Assembly (NCBI GenBank): GCA_944325345.1
Contig: CALUZV010000007.1
Span: 78,874-142,873, forward strand
DNA length: 64,000 nucleotides
Direction of reading: 5' to 3'
From: an uncultured Parabacteroides sp.
GTDB lineage: Bacteria > Bacteroidota > Bacteroidia > Bacteroidales > Tannerellaceae
The notes below the pieces were generated by a model. It searched no databases. It worked only from the letters and a program-made list of their open reading frames with translations, and was not told the DNA's origin. The translations under genes were made by a program, and so were the position numbers. Positions 1 through 9,171 of this stretch are shown here, piece by piece (positions within the stretch are counted from its first letter, which is position 1; the number at the start of each line of letters is the position of its first letter).

Positions 1-965
1 TAGTCAAACGGGCATCGCTCCATAACGCGGATATTATCGAAGGGCTGGATTTGCATATCGGCGACCAGGTATTTGTAGAGAAAGGCGGGGAAATCATTCC
101 GAAAATAGTAGGTGTAGATGTTGAAGCACGTAGTTTTATGCAGGGTGAAAAGGTGCGTTTCATTACGAAATGTCCGGAATGCGGAACTCCGCTGGTTCGT
201 CCTGAAGGCGAGGCCGCGCACTATTGTCCCAACGAGGCCGGTTGTCCCCCGCAAATAAAAGGCAGGATAGAACATTTCACGACGCGGCGTGCCATGAATA
301 TTAACATGGGGCCGGAGACGGTTGAGGATCTCTACAACGCAGGTCTGATTCATAATATCGCAGACCTTTACGAATTGAAGGCGGCAGACTTGATGCGGCT
401 TGAGCGTTGGGCAGAGAAGAGTGCCCGTAATTTGCTGGAGAGTCTGCGTGCCTCGAAAGATGTGCCCTTTGAACGGGTGCTGTACGGCTTAGGAATTCGA
501 TACGTGGGCGAGACCGTAGCGAAGAAGTTGGCTTTGACGTTCAAGACGATAGACAGGCTGCGTGAAGCGACCTTAGAGGAACTGACCGCGACCCCTGATG
601 TAGGCGAGCGAATCGCCGCAAGCGTCGTCAAGTATTTCTCCGACCCACGAAATGTAGAAATTGTGGAGCGGCTCAAGAACTATGGCTTGCAAATGGAAGT
701 CGGGGAGGAGACCGCCGCGTTGCAAACAGAGAAACTGAAGGGTTTGTCCATCGTCATCAGCGGAACTTTTGCACATCACTCGCGCGATGAATATAAGGAA
801 ATGATTGAACGCAACGGAGGAAAGAACGTCGGTTCGGTTTCCAAGAAAACCAGTTTCATCCTGGCCGGTGAAAACATGGGGCCGTCTAAACTTGAGAAGG
901 CCGCTGCTCTTGGGGTCAAGTTAATGACCGAAGACGAATTCCTAAAGATGTTGGAGGACGCATGA
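1..965 (+). CDS. ligA: NAD-dependent DNA ligase LigA, C-terminal part (5' end outside window)
   Basis: This is the 3' part of the replicative NAD+-dependent DNA ligase, which seals nicks during replication and repair. The frame is open from base 3 to the window edge, so the N-terminal adenylation core lies outside. Visible in order are the end of the OB fold ([10 protein letters not shown], then [15 protein letters not shown]), a four-cysteine zinc finger (CPECG...CPNEAGC), helix-hairpin-helix repeats ([20 protein letters not shown]) and a C-terminal BRCT domain starting at about [10 protein letters not shown]. The stop codon overlaps the next start in an ATGA junction, so the two genes are translationally coupled. 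Identification is firm. Only the catalytic lysine region cannot be checked here. Confidence 0.97.
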   Translation, partial: VKRASLHNADIIEGLDLHIGDQVFVEKGGEIIPKIVGVDVEARSFMQGEKVRFITKCPECGTPLVRPEGEAAHYCPNEAGCPPQIKGRIEHFTTRRAMNINMGPETVEDLYNAGLIHNIADLYELKAADLMRLERWAEKSARNLLESLRASKDVPFERVLYGLGIRYVGETVAKKLALTFKTIDRLREATLEELTATPDVGERIAASVVKYFSDPRNVEIVERLKNYGLQMEVGEETAALQTEKLKGLSIVISGTFAHHSRDEYKEMIERNGGKNVGSVSKKTSFILAGENMGPSKLEKAAALGVKLMTEDEFLKMLEDA

Positions 966-1480
966 TATTAAGTCATTATTATATCAATAAGGATATTCGT
1001 CGGCTGATAGCATCGCGCGCTGCTACGAAGCGGAAATTCTGCCCCTTGGAAAAAGCACGGCAGGTATTAATACTTCTCCGAGAAAATGAGAGGACGGCGA
1101 TGGAGGCTGAGTTGGAACGTTTTGCTCGGGGGAGGACACTCTATTTCGTTTCCTATACGAACGACGCGCTTGCCCCGTCGCCTTCCGATGACCGGTACAC
1201 ATTTTCCTTAAAGAAAGAATTGAATCTTTGGGGATACCCTTCGGAGCGACTGATGGCTGAATGGCTCTCGCATGAAGCTGATATGCTTATCGATTTGAGT
1301 CAGGGCGAAATCCCGGCATTACAATACCTCGTTTTGCGCCATGTAGCCCCTTGCAAAATTGGTATCAAAGGGCGGACGGGAGATATTTACGATTTAGCCA
1401 TCGCCGCGAAGGATGGGGAGGATGTGAACTTTCTATTCAATCAAATCATATTTTATTTGGAGACGATAAACTTCAAGTAA
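962..1480 (+). CDS. conserved Bacteroidetes protein, DUF6913-like
   Basis: This is a small soluble protein of 172 residues with no signal peptide or membrane segment. I recognise it as the uncharacterised Bacteroidetes family (DUF6913, from memory) usually found beside ligA and dapA. Its start overlaps the ligA stop (ATGA), which implies one transcript and coupled translation. The N-terminus is basic ([16 protein letters not shown]). The centre has a [13 protein letters not shown] segment and the end [13 protein letters not shown]. No catalytic motif is apparent. Function is unknown. Synteny with a ligase may reflect chromosomal conservation rather than a DNA-repair role. Confidence 0.8.
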   Translation: MILSHYYINKDIRRLIASRAATKRKFCPLEKARQVLILLRENERTAMEAELERFARGRTLYFVSYTNDALAPSPSDDRYTFSLKKELNLWGYPSERLMAEWLSHEADMLIDLSQGEIPALQYLVLRHVAPCKIGIKGRTGDIYDLAIAAKDGEDVNFLFNQIIFYLETINFK

Positions 1481-1491
1481 TAGATTTTTTC

Positions 1492-1499
1492 TATTTTTG
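1492..1499 (+). promoter_or_regulatory. -7 box (TATTTTTG) of the dapA promoter
   Basis: This is an exact match to the Bacteroidetes -7 consensus TAnnTTTG, 32 bp before the dapA start. It gives dapA its own promoter inside the ligA region. No clear -33 TTG is seen. Confidence 0.6.
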
Positions 1500-1531
1500 C
1501 GGTCTATAAAAGAATACTGTCAAATATAACT

Positions 1532-2425
1532 ATGGCTGATATTAATTTAAAAGGAATGGGAGTAGCTTTGGTTACTCCATTTAAGGAAGATGAAAGTGTA
1601 GATTATGAGGCGTTGGACCGCTTGGTTGATTACCAACTTCAGAATGGTACCGATTATTTTGTGGTTCTCGGGACTACGGCTGAGACTCCGACGCTGACGG
1701 AAGAAGAAAAGGCGCGGATAATAGAACTCGTCGTTACGAAAGTCAGAGGCCGGGTGCCCATCGTCCTGGGTGTCGGGGGAAATTGTACCCGTGTCTTGGT
1801 CGAAAAACTGAAGCATGATAACTTCGAGGGGATCGATGCCATCCTTTCCGTTGTTCCTTATTATAATAAACCCTCTCAGGAAGGAATATACCAACATTAT
1901 AAGGCGATAGCCGAGGCTACCAAGTTGCCGATTCTGCTCTACAACGTCCCGGGACGTACGGGTGTGAACATGACGGCGGAAACAACCCTCCGGATTGCGC
2001 GCGACTTCAAGAATGTCATCGGTGTCAAGGAGGCGTCGGGAAATATCACGCAGATGGACGATATCATCAAGAACAAGCCTGCCAATTTCAACGTCATATC
2101 GGGGGATGATGGCATTACCTTCCCGCTTATCACTTTGGGTGCCATCGGCGTTATCTCGGTCATAGGTAATGCGTTCCCGAAAGAATTCAGCCGGATGGTG
2201 CGCTTGGCGTTGGCGGGGGATTACGAAAGTGCCCGAACAATACACCATCGCTTTGCGGAATTATTCAAACTCCTTTTCGTCGATGGCAATCCGGCCGGCG
2301 TGAAGAGTATGTTGAATATGATGGGGCTGATAGAGAACAAACTCCGTCTGCCTTTAGTCCCGACCCGCATCGTTACTTACGAAAAGATACGGGACGTATT
2401 GCAGCAATTGAATATCAAGTGCTAA
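1532..2425 (+). CDS. dapA: 4-hydroxy-tetrahydrodipicolinate synthase
   Basis: DapA condenses pyruvate with aspartate semialdehyde, the first committed step of lysine and diaminopimelate (peptidoglycan) synthesis, in the cytoplasm. The 297-residue length is normal. The aldolase-class I TIM-barrel motifs are present: GTTAETPTL near residue 49, LYNVPGRTG (catalytic Tyr and the carboxylate-binding Arg region) and GVKEASGN with the Schiff-base lysine at residue 166. The start follows a good -7 box by about 25 nt of leader. It is probably a single-gene transcript, because a strong 20-bp-stem hairpin follows the stop. Assignment is secure. Confidence 0.97.
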   Translation: MADINLKGMGVALVTPFKEDESVDYEALDRLVDYQLQNGTDYFVVLGTTAETPTLTEEEKARIIELVVTKVRGRVPIVLGVGGNCTRVLVEKLKHDNFEGIDAILSVVPYYNKPSQEGIYQHYKAIAEATKLPILLYNVPGRTGVNMTAETTLRIARDFKNVIGVKEASGNITQMDDIIKNKPANFNVISGDDGITFPLITLGAIGVISVIGNAFPKEFSRMVRLALAGDYESARTIHHRFAELFKLLFVDGNPAGVKSMLNMMGLIENKLRLPLVPTRIVTYEKIRDVLQQLNIKC

Positions 2426-2427
2426 GG

Positions 2428-2474
2428 AAATAAAAATGAGGGATGAAGAGTGAATTCATCCCTCATTTTTATTT
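2428..2474. terminator. bidirectional terminator between dapA and the acyl-CoA synthetase gene
   Basis: A perfect 20-bp inverted repeat (arms 2428-2447 and 2455-2474) has a 7-nt loop. A-rich flanks on one side and T-rich flanks on the other suit both strands. It overlaps the stop codon of the convergent gene. Confidence 0.9.
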
Positions 2475-4118
2475 ATAGAGGTATCGTTTGATACTTTGCT
2501 TCGGTGTCTTCTCGAATGCTTGTTCTTGTATTTCAAAGAAAGATACTTTGCAGTATTTCGGCATGGAGGCATTCAGCGTATCGATGTTGGCTTTCATAAG
2601 TGTCGGGAATTGGTTGGGTGCAATACCTTCGTGCCTCAGTGCATCTTGGTCGGGGACTATCAGTGCCACAAGTTTGTCATCGCGCATGACAACCAACGAT
2701 TCGGCCACATAGGGCAGGTTGTTCAGTCCGTCTTCGATTTCTTCCGGATAGATATTTTGTCCGTTTGCCCCGAGAATCATCGTCTTGCAACGTCCTTTGA
2801 TGAAAAGATTGCGTTCGGCATCGAGCAATCCCAAGTCTCCCGTACGCATCCAGCCATCGGGAGTGAATGTTGCCCGCGTCGCATCTTCGTTCTTATAATA
2901 TCCCAACATGGTATTCATGCCCCGTACCAAGATTTCCCCTACGACTTTCTCGCTGTCGGGCGAATCTATCTTGACTTCCATCCGGTCCACGATGCGTCCT
3001 ACCGAACCGGGTTTGAATGTCCCCCAATAGGCATAGGAAACGAGCGGCCCGCATTCCGTCATCCCATATCCGATGGTATAGCGGAATCCGATTTCCCGCA
3101 AGAAATTTTCTACATCGCGATTGAGTGCTGCGCCACCGACTATGATTTCCTCAAACTCTTCCCCGAAAGCTTCGTCCATCCGCTCCCTGATTTTCCGCAG
3201 GACAAGCCGCTTGATGAACGGTATCCGTATCAACGTACGCAAGGCCGGCTTCTCGAGCATCGGGAAGATTTTGTTTTTGACAATCTTTTCCAGGATAAGA
3301 GGAACAGCGAGTATCAGGTGGGGGCGTACATCTCTGAAGGCATTCAGGATATATTGCGGACTCGGTATGCGCATCAACAGGTGGATATGACAACCTTTGT
3401 TAATGGAATTGAGGACTTCAAAAGCCAATCCATACATGTGCGCCATCGGAAGCATACAGAGAATATCGTCGCCGGGATGGATAAATTCCAAATTGTCGTA
3501 AGCAAACTGTGTATTGCTCCAAAGGCTGCGGTAGGGTATCATGACGCCTTTGGAAAAACTGGTTGTCCCCGAAGTATAATTCAAGATAGCCAGTTCGTCC
3601 GGCATTTCCAGATGGAAACGGACGTTGGCAGGAGTGAAGTTCGGATATTTCAGCCGGAACAGCCGGTCCGTATCTTCCCAAGTCGTAACTTCGCTTTCGT
3701 CCGTCGGCGGGAGAAGGGCAAAATCTTCGAGCAAGGCAAACAGCCGCACGCCGGGCATCTGTGCCGCATCGAGGTTCTCCCAAATCGCCTTGGCAACCAG
3801 CAGGGCTTTCGCCTCGGAGTGGTCCACGAGCGCATGGACACTGTCGGGTTTGAATTCGTGGAGCAGCGGGACGGCAACGGCCCCGTAGGAAAGCGTCCCG
3901 AAGAATGCCACCACCCAATTGATGGAATTTCGTCCCAGAATCGCCACCTTGTCGCCTTTGCGGATGCCGGCGCGTTCGAGCCAAAGGTGGAAGCGGGCGA
4001 TTTGCCGCGCCAAATCCTTGTAGCGCAACGTCCTGCCTTGATATTCGCTCAAAGCCGGCAACTCCCAGTGTTCCCGGACACTTTGTTCTATTAATCCTAA
4101 AAATCGTTGTTCTCTCAT
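2469..4118 (-). CDS. AMP-forming acyl-CoA synthetase (long-chain fatty acid ligase-like)
   Basis: This is an adenylate-forming enzyme of the ANL superfamily, expected to activate a fatty or aryl acid with ATP and CoA. Motifs are the phosphate loop YTSGTTSFSKGV (family usually GTTGxPKG, so one Gly is replaced by Ser), the substrate-pocket YGMTECGP, TGDLG, and the C-terminal GRCKTMILGANGQNIYPEEIE with a late lysine near the end. The open frame extends upstream, but I start at 4118 (MREQRFLGLI). A TACCTTTA -7-like box lies just upstream inside the longer frame, and the extra N-terminus is basic, low-complexity and unlike the family. Chain-length specificity cannot be read. It shares a terminator with dapA. 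Confidence 0.85.
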   Translation of the reverse strand: MREQRFLGLIEQSVREHWELPALSEYQGRTLRYKDLARQIARFHLWLERAGIRKGDKVAILGRNSINWVVAFFGTLSYGAVAVPLLHEFKPDSVHALVDHSEAKALLVAKAIWENLDAAQMPGVRLFALLEDFALLPPTDESEVTTWEDTDRLFRLKYPNFTPANVRFHLEMPDELAILNYTSGTTSFSKGVMIPYRSLWSNTQFAYDNLEFIHPGDDILCMLPMAHMYGLAFEVLNSINKGCHIHLLMRIPSPQYILNAFRDVRPHLILAVPLILEKIVKNKIFPMLEKPALRTLIRIPFIKRLVLRKIRERMDEAFGEEFEEIIVGGAALNRDVENFLREIGFRYTIGYGMTECGPLVSYAYWGTFKPGSVGRIVDRMEVKIDSPDSEKVVGEILVRGMNTMLGYYKNEDATRATFTPDGWMRTGDLGLLDAERNLFIKGRCKTMILGANGQNIYPEEIEDGLNNLPYVAESLVVMRDDKLVALIVPDQDALRHEGIAPNQFPTLMKANIDTLNASMPKYCKVSFFEIQEQAFEKTPKQSIKRYLYK

Positions 4119-4141
4119 GGCTATCTTGTTAAAATTGTGCC

Positions 4142-4149
4142 TAAAGGTA
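4142..4149 (-). promoter_or_regulatory. -7-like box (TACCTTTA) for the acyl-CoA synthetase gene
   Basis: On the minus strand this reads TACCTTTA, one mismatch to TAnnTTTG, 24 bp before the chosen ATG at 4118. It argues against the longer upstream start. Confidence 0.45.
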
Positions 4150-4320
4150 TGAATAAATCTTTTTGGAGATACCGAAAATCCGGATTTTAACCTAAAAAAT
4201 CTTCCGCAGCCTTTTCTTTTTCCTTTTGTCGGCAAGGAAACGAGCCTTTTTTGATCCAAAGAATTTTATGGCAAACAAGAAATTACATATTAATGAAATA
4301 GGTTTGTAATATTCTGCCGT

Positions 4321-4328
4321 TACATTTG
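4321..4328 (+). promoter_or_regulatory. -7 box (TACATTTG) for the 4359 gene
   Basis: An exact TAnnTTTG match. It contains the TTG that would otherwise be called as an upstream start, so translation more likely begins at the ATG at 4359. Confidence 0.55.
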
Positions 4329-4358
4329 TTATACCTAAATTTTAAATCGATACGTGAG

Positions 4359-6044
4359 ATGACAGACAGAGACATCCGGCAAAAGTCGTATTCCCGTTGC
4401 AAGAAGCACTTCGGGCGCATGATTCTCCTTTGCTTGCTTATCGTGGCTTTTTTCGGACCGGTTGCTTATACTGCGTGGGACGCAATTTCCTTCGGTTGGA
4501 TTTTTATGGCTTGCATCTTCGCGATTGCCGGTTGGCTTTTCGTTTATTCGCTAAGGCTTTTCCGCGAACGCCGCGATTTGGTTTTGTTCGGGCTTTTGTT
4601 CGAGGCTGAAGTTTCCGACTTGAAAAGCAAAATCGATTCCAATGACGGCAAAGAATACTTATCTGAATTTACCTGCGAAATCACTTTACCCGGAGGGAAA
4701 AAACGTAGCCTCAAGAAAGAAGCCAACGGCTTGTCGGAGCTCTTGGGCTTGGTAAAGCTCGGGATCAAATTGCCCGTTTTTGTCGATCGGAGGAATCCGG
4801 ATGTTTACTTTATCGAGACGCGCCTCCTTTCAGACGACCTTTTTCAGCATAAAGACGCCACTTTGAATCATATCCAATGGCTTAAAGATAAAGGAGCCGA
4901 CTTGGGGAACATTCCGGACATGATTTTATATGCGCCGCAGAAACGCTCTTTTCGCCAGCGTCTCTCTTGGTGGTTTTCCTGGCTGGCTGTCGGTGTAATC
5001 GCTGCCGGTTTCGTTGGAGGAGTTATTTATGGGCTGGTCTTGTCTGTTCGTTCTTCCTTGGATGTGCGCCACGAGGATATAGACCTGCCCGCAGGTTGGT
5101 ATATCTCTGCTGTATATAAAGCAGACGTTTATGAGTATTCCCCGGAAACGAATAAATGGAGTTATACATACGATAACATGCTATCACCAAGCTCAACAGA
5201 GCATTGGCGTTACGACAGCAAGTGCCGTGTCCCGCTCCGCATTGAATACACTTCTTTAGGCAACGCGTTTTCTGCCGGCACGCTACCTTCCCTGCTTGTC
5301 CCCCAAAGTTACCACAACCGGTTGCACGAATTTGTCCACGACAAGAAGGCTGATTTGAGGCAGGAAATGTATGACCTCTTGAAGGATTTTTCGCCACGGA
5401 CGGGCGTTTGCGCCATATCTCCTTTCACCCGCGATACCTTGCGGATTCACGCCGGCGATGCCTGGCCGATGTCTGCCCTGACTCCCTTGTGCGCGGCCAA
5501 AGCTGCCGAAATCCGCTTGAAGGCGCAGGGCGTGAATCTCGATACGCTCCGATTCGGCGCGGGCAATAATTCGTTTGTCATCGTATGCAATCATGCCATA
5601 AGCCGCATAGCAAAGTCCGCGATCGACACGCTGGAGCATCTGGCCGGCGGCGTGGAAAACATCGGCTCCGCGCTTGCTACCGATGGGATAGGAGGCTTTG
5701 AACTTGTCTCGATGCGCGATACGTTTGCCAATCGCACCACGCCCCTTGCCATGGCCACGTTGCTCGACCGGATGAAGCCGTATTCCTATTTTATCTACGA
5801 TATTCCCAGTGATATATGTGAAAAAGATTATCTGTATGAAGCGTTGGGCAACCATACGATCGATTTTTCCTACCTGCTGGCCTGTCGGCAGGAGCAAGGC
5901 CGCCGTGTGCTGAATGTCTTTGCCGAGAAACGGAACAGAGAAGGTTCGGTCGCTATTTTCATGGAGGGAGAAGCGTCTGTTTCGGAAAAAGAGATGCAGC
6001 AAAAGGCTGGTGCGTTGCTACAGCTCATTGTGCGCTATCTGTAA
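4359..6044 (+). CDS. unrecognised membrane-anchored protein
   Basis: I do not recognise this 561-residue protein. Two membrane helices lie near residues 20-65. A basic RLFRERRD stretch and a ~110-residue domain follow, the domain having a DUF3592-like feel (EVSDLKSKIDSNDGKEY...LPVFVDRRNPDVYFIE). A third helix lies around residues 200-225 after a WWFSWL segment, and a large C-terminal domain of about 330 residues is probably exported. The start is the ATG after a TACATTTG box. Upstream TTG codons lie inside that box. It sits alone between a divergent acyl-CoA synthetase and an intergenic repeat array. Nothing in the sequence indicates an enzymatic function. Confidence 0.75.
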   Translation: MTDRDIRQKSYSRCKKHFGRMILLCLLIVAFFGPVAYTAWDAISFGWIFMACIFAIAGWLFVYSLRLFRERRDLVLFGLLFEAEVSDLKSKIDSNDGKEYLSEFTCEITLPGGKKRSLKKEANGLSELLGLVKLGIKLPVFVDRRNPDVYFIETRLLSDDLFQHKDATLNHIQWLKDKGADLGNIPDMILYAPQKRSFRQRLSWWFSWLAVGVIAAGFVGGVIYGLVLSVRSSLDVRHEDIDLPAGWYISAVYKADVYEYSPETNKWSYTYDNMLSPSSTEHWRYDSKCRVPLRIEYTSLGNAFSAGTLPSLLVPQSYHNRLHEFVHDKKADLRQEMYDLLKDFSPRTGVCAISPFTRDTLRIHAGDAWPMSALTPLCAAKAAEIRLKAQGVNLDTLRFGAGNNSFVIVCNHAISRIAKSAIDTLEHLAGGVENIGSALATDGIGGFELVSMRDTFANRTTPLAMATLLDRMKPYSYFIYDIPSDICEKDYLYEALGNHTIDFSYLLACRQEQGRRVLNVFAEKRNREGSVAIFMEGEASVSEKEMQQKAGALLQLIVRYL

Positions 6045-6134
6045 AAGTCCCCCAACTTCATCACATCCAAAGCGATTGAGGCATCGCACCCTCCCTCCTC
6101 GTTATTCCGGTTGGTGGGGGAGGGGATGGTGTTC

Positions 6135-6290
6135 CAGTATCTATTAGCTTCTATTAACAAATAAGTGATATATACTCAGTATCTGTTAGTTTCTATTAAC
6201 AAATAGGTCTAAATACTCAGTATCTATTGACTTCTATTAACAATTAAGCTTTGGATACTCAGTATTCTTTGACTTCTATTAACAAATAAG
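6135..6290. repeat. tandem array, 4 units of 41-42 bp
   Basis: The 583-bp gap before the glycyl-radical gene begins with four copies starting at 6135, 6177, 6218 and 6260. Each carries AGTAT-CT-TT, TTCTATTAACAA and AATAAG. The first half of a unit is an imperfect inverse of the second half. The rest of the gap up to about 6420 shows nothing recognisable. Confidence 0.85.
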
Positions 6291-6422
6291 CCTTGCTACT
6301 CCAGTCGCCAGGACTTCCTTTGCCTTAGGAAGGGAAAAATACTCGGGCGGCAAGGCCTGTACCGTAAACAGGGGGGCAGCGGTGCGCTGAAAAAATTTTT
6401 CTCGTTAAAAAAGTCAAACTTA

Positions 6423-6453
6423 TTGCATTTTCAAATCCGAATATCTAAGTTTG
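6423..6453 (+). promoter_or_regulatory. promoter of the hypD-hypG operon
   Basis: A TTG at 6423-6425 is separated by 20 bp from TAAGTTTG at 6446-6453. This is the canonical Bacteroidetes -33/-7 arrangement. It predicts a start near 6460 and an unusually long leader of about 165 nt. Confidence 0.6.
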
Positions 6454-6553
6454 CCGCGAAAAATCAAAAATAACATGACGACAAGCAAAGGTTACAGACG
6501 ATTGTATAATTGCTTGATGTATTACCATTAAGCAACACACTTCTCTCCGCCCT

Positions 6554-6575
6554 GGGGCAGACGGCGCGTCGCCCC
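6554..6575 (+). promoter_or_regulatory. stable hairpin in the hypD leader
   Basis: GGGGC-a-GACG pairs with CGTCGCCCC around a 3-nt loop, leaving one bulged A, about 52 nt before the hypD start. No T-run follows, so it is not an ordinary terminator. A role in leader regulation is inference only. Confidence 0.4.
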
Positions 6576-6627
6576 TCCTATAATCATTTTTACTTCTTAT
6601 TAAACCTTCTTATTTAGTTGAATTTTT

Positions 6628-9066
6628 ATGGAAACTAAAACAGCTCAGCGCGCTCCGAAGAGCGTGTGCAACTTCACTCCTGCAGTGGAAGCAAATGTCT
6701 GCGGTATGAACGACCGCATCAAGAGACTTCGTAAAGAATCTTTCGAGGCCGAACCGTCGTTGTCAATCGAAAGAGCATTGATAGAAACGGAGTTCTATAA
6801 GGAAAACTACGGGAAGTACCCGATTCCTATCCTTCGTGCATTGAATTTCTATGAAATCTGCAAGAAGAAAACTATCTACATTGGAAAAGATGAATTAATC
6901 GTGGGCGAACGCGGTCCGAAGCCGAAAGCCGTGCCGACATTCCCGGAACTGACGTGCCACAGCGTCGAGGACCTTCACGTCTTGAATACCCGCGAGTTGC
7001 AACGCTATACCATTAGCCAGGAAGATATTGACACCTACGAACGCGAGGTAATTCCTTATTGGAAAGGCCGCACGCAGCGCGAACGTATCTTCCACCATGT
7101 GCCAAATGAATGGCGTGCCGCTTACGAAGCCGGATTGTTCACTGAGTTTATGGAACAGCGTGCTCCGGGTCATACGGCAATGGACGGAAAGATGTATCAC
7201 ACCGGTTTGCTGGATATGAAAGCCCGCATCGCGAAGGAACTCGAGAAGCTGGACTTCATGAACGACCCGGAAGCTACAGACCGTCAGGAAGAATTGCAGG
7301 CAATGTCTATTTCATGTGATGCCGCTATTTTATTCGCTGAACGTCATGCTGATTTGGCTGAACAGATGGCGAAGGAATGCACAGACCCGGTTCGCAAGGC
7401 GGAACTGGAGCGCATTGCTGAAGTTTGTCGCTGGGTGCCTGCTCATGCGCCGCGCGACTTCTGGGAGGCTATCCAGATGTATTGGTTCGTTCACCTTGGG
7501 ACAATCACGGAACTGAATGGATGGGATGCCATGAATCCTGGACACTTCGACCAGCATTTGGCTCCGTTCTATGAAAAGGGATTGAAAGACGGGACTTTGA
7601 CCCGCGAGAAGGCAAAGGAATTGATGTCTTGCTTCTTTATTAAGGTAAACAACCATACGGCACCTCCTAAAGTGGGTATTACGGCAAAGGAAAGCGGTAC
7701 GTACAACGACTTTACCAATATTAATATAGGTGGCGTGAAGGCCGATGGTAGCGACGGAACGAGCGAAGTATCGTATATCATGCTCGAAGTCCTCGAAGAA
7801 CTGCACTTGCTGCAGCCGGGATGCTCTATCCATATCAGTTCGGTTACGCCGGAACGCTTCCTGCTGGCAGGCTGCAAAGTTATCCGCCAGGGATTCGGTT
7901 ATCCTTCTGTATTCAATCCGGATACTTACGTTCAGGAATTATTGCGCCAGGGCAAGAGCTTGAAAGATGCTCGCGAAGGTGGGTGCAGCGGCTGTATCGA
8001 AGTAGGTGCCTTTGGTAAAGAGGCTTACTTGCTGACCGGTTATCTGAACGTGCCGAAGATTCTGGAAGTAACCCTGAACAACGGTATCGACCCGGTAACA
8101 GGGACGAAAGTCGGCCTCGAAACGGGCGACCCGCGGACATTCAAGTCTTACGACGAACTGTATGAGGCTTACCTGAAGCAACTTCACTTCATTATCGACC
8201 AGAAGATGCGCGTAAGCAACTACATCGACCGTATGTTTGCCAAGTATGCGCCGGCAACCTTCCTTTCTCTGTTCATCGACGACTGTATCGAACGCGGAAA
8301 AGACTACTACGATTGCGGTCCGCGCTACAACTCGACCTATATCCAGTGCACGGGTCTCGGCACGACAACCGACTGCCTCTCTGTCTTGAAGAAGCACGTC
8401 TTCGAGGACAAGAAAATCGATATGGATACGTTGCTGAAGGCCGTAGCGAAGAACTGGGAAGGCGAAGAGAAGCTGCGCCAGTTTATCGTGAACCGCACGC
8501 CGTTCTTCGGAAACGACGACCCGTATGTCGACTCGATTGCAGTGAAGGTTTACGATGATTTGGTAGATGCTATTGATGGCAAGCCGAATATCAAGGGCGG
8601 ATGCTATCGCTTGAATATGCTTTCGACAACTTGCCACGTTTACTTCGGCCTCGTTTTGGGCGCGACGGTAAATGGACGTTTCGCAACACGCTCTATCTCT
8701 GATGGTACATCACCTTCTCAGGGTGCCGATACTCACGGACCGACGGCAGTTGTAAAATCGCTGGGCAAACTCGACCAAATCAAGAGTGGTGGTACGTTGT
8801 TGAATCTCCGCTTCTTGCCGAGCTTGTTGAAGAAGGAAGAAGACGTATCGAAGCTGGCTCACCTCATCCGCACATACTTTGGAATGGGCGGACACCATGT
8901 CCAGTTCAACATCGTCGATACCGAAACGCTTTATGCCGCACAGAAGCATCCGGAAGACTACAAAGACTTGCTGGTGCGCATGGCCGGGTATAGCGATTAC
9001 TTCAACGATATGAACGCAGACCTGCAAGGAGAGATTATTTCGAGAACTGAGAACGAAACGTTTTAA
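6628..9066 (+). CDS. hypD: glycyl-radical enzyme, probable trans-4-hydroxy-L-proline dehydratase
   Basis: This is an 812-residue glycyl-radical enzyme. The radical loop RMAGYSDYF places the radical glycine at residue 787. The active-site loop GCSGCIEVGAFGKE has the thiyl cysteine at 456 and the general base Glu at 458. The C-x-E arrangement excludes pyruvate formate-lyase (which has Cys-Cys) and marks the dehydratase/C-N-lyase branch. The GAFGKEAYLLTGY context is what I associate with HypD, which dehydrates trans-4-hydroxyproline to pyrroline-5-carboxylate, a common gut-anaerobe activity. Choline TMA-lyase or propanediol dehydratase are less likely, and no microcompartment genes are present. 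The dedicated activase lies 105 bp downstream. The first 26 residues may be an N-terminal extension, with Met27 (MNDRIKRL) as an alternative start. Confidence 0.85.
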   Translation: METKTAQRAPKSVCNFTPAVEANVCGMNDRIKRLRKESFEAEPSLSIERALIETEFYKENYGKYPIPILRALNFYEICKKKTIYIGKDELIVGERGPKPKAVPTFPELTCHSVEDLHVLNTRELQRYTISQEDIDTYEREVIPYWKGRTQRERIFHHVPNEWRAAYEAGLFTEFMEQRAPGHTAMDGKMYHTGLLDMKARIAKELEKLDFMNDPEATDRQEELQAMSISCDAAILFAERHADLAEQMAKECTDPVRKAELERIAEVCRWVPAHAPRDFWEAIQMYWFVHLGTITELNGWDAMNPGHFDQHLAPFYEKGLKDGTLTREKAKELMSCFFIKVNNHTAPPKVGITAKESGTYNDFTNINIGGVKADGSDGTSEVSYIMLEVLEELHLLQPGCSIHISSVTPERFLLAGCKVIRQGFGYPSVFNPDTYVQELLRQGKSLKDAREGGCSGCIEVGAFGKEAYLLTGYLNVPKILEVTLNNGIDPVTGTKVGLETGDPRTFKSYDELYEAYLKQLHFIIDQKMRVSNYIDRMFAKYAPATFLSLFIDDCIERGKDYYDCGPRYNSTYIQCTGLGTTTDCLSVLKKHVFEDKKIDMDTLLKAVAKNWEGEEKLRQFIVNRTPFFGNDDPYVDSIAVKVYDDLVDAIDGKPNIKGGCYRLNMLSTTCHVYFGLVLGATVNGRFATRSISDGTSPSQGADTHGPTAVVKSLGKLDQIKSGGTLLNLRFLPSLLKKEEDVSKLAHLIRTYFGMGGHHVQFNIVDTETLYAAQKHPEDYKDLLVRMAGYSDYFNDMNADLQGEIISRTENETF

Positions 9067-9073
9067 TTTTAAT

Positions 9074-9160
9074 TGACAGTTGAGAATTGACAATTGACAA
9101 TTGACAATTCCGAGTGAACCATTCCTAGTTGTCAATTGTCAATCTTCAATTGTCAATTTT
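9074..9160. repeat. inverted repeat built of 7-bp microrepeats
   Basis: Between hypD and hypG, three AATTGAC units at 9085-9109 face GTCAATT units at 9129-9158. They form a long AT-rich hairpin. It could reduce read-through or set the hypD:hypG ratio, but no T-run marks a terminator. Confidence 0.7.
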
Positions 9161-9171
9161 TTACATAAGTT

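Noticed and set aside
2496..4094. A 532-residue open frame opposite the acyl-CoA synthetase gene
   Set aside because: Antisense shadow. The minus-strand frame has all ANL motifs and the shared terminator.
6045..6134. A tRNA or small RNA gene in the gap after the 4359 gene
   Set aside because: No cloverleaf or T-loop GTTCnAnnC context is present. I saw no tRNA anywhere in the window.
6454..6627. A known riboswitch in the hypD leader
   Set aside because: I found one strong hairpin but none of the conserved cores of riboswitch classes I can recognise.
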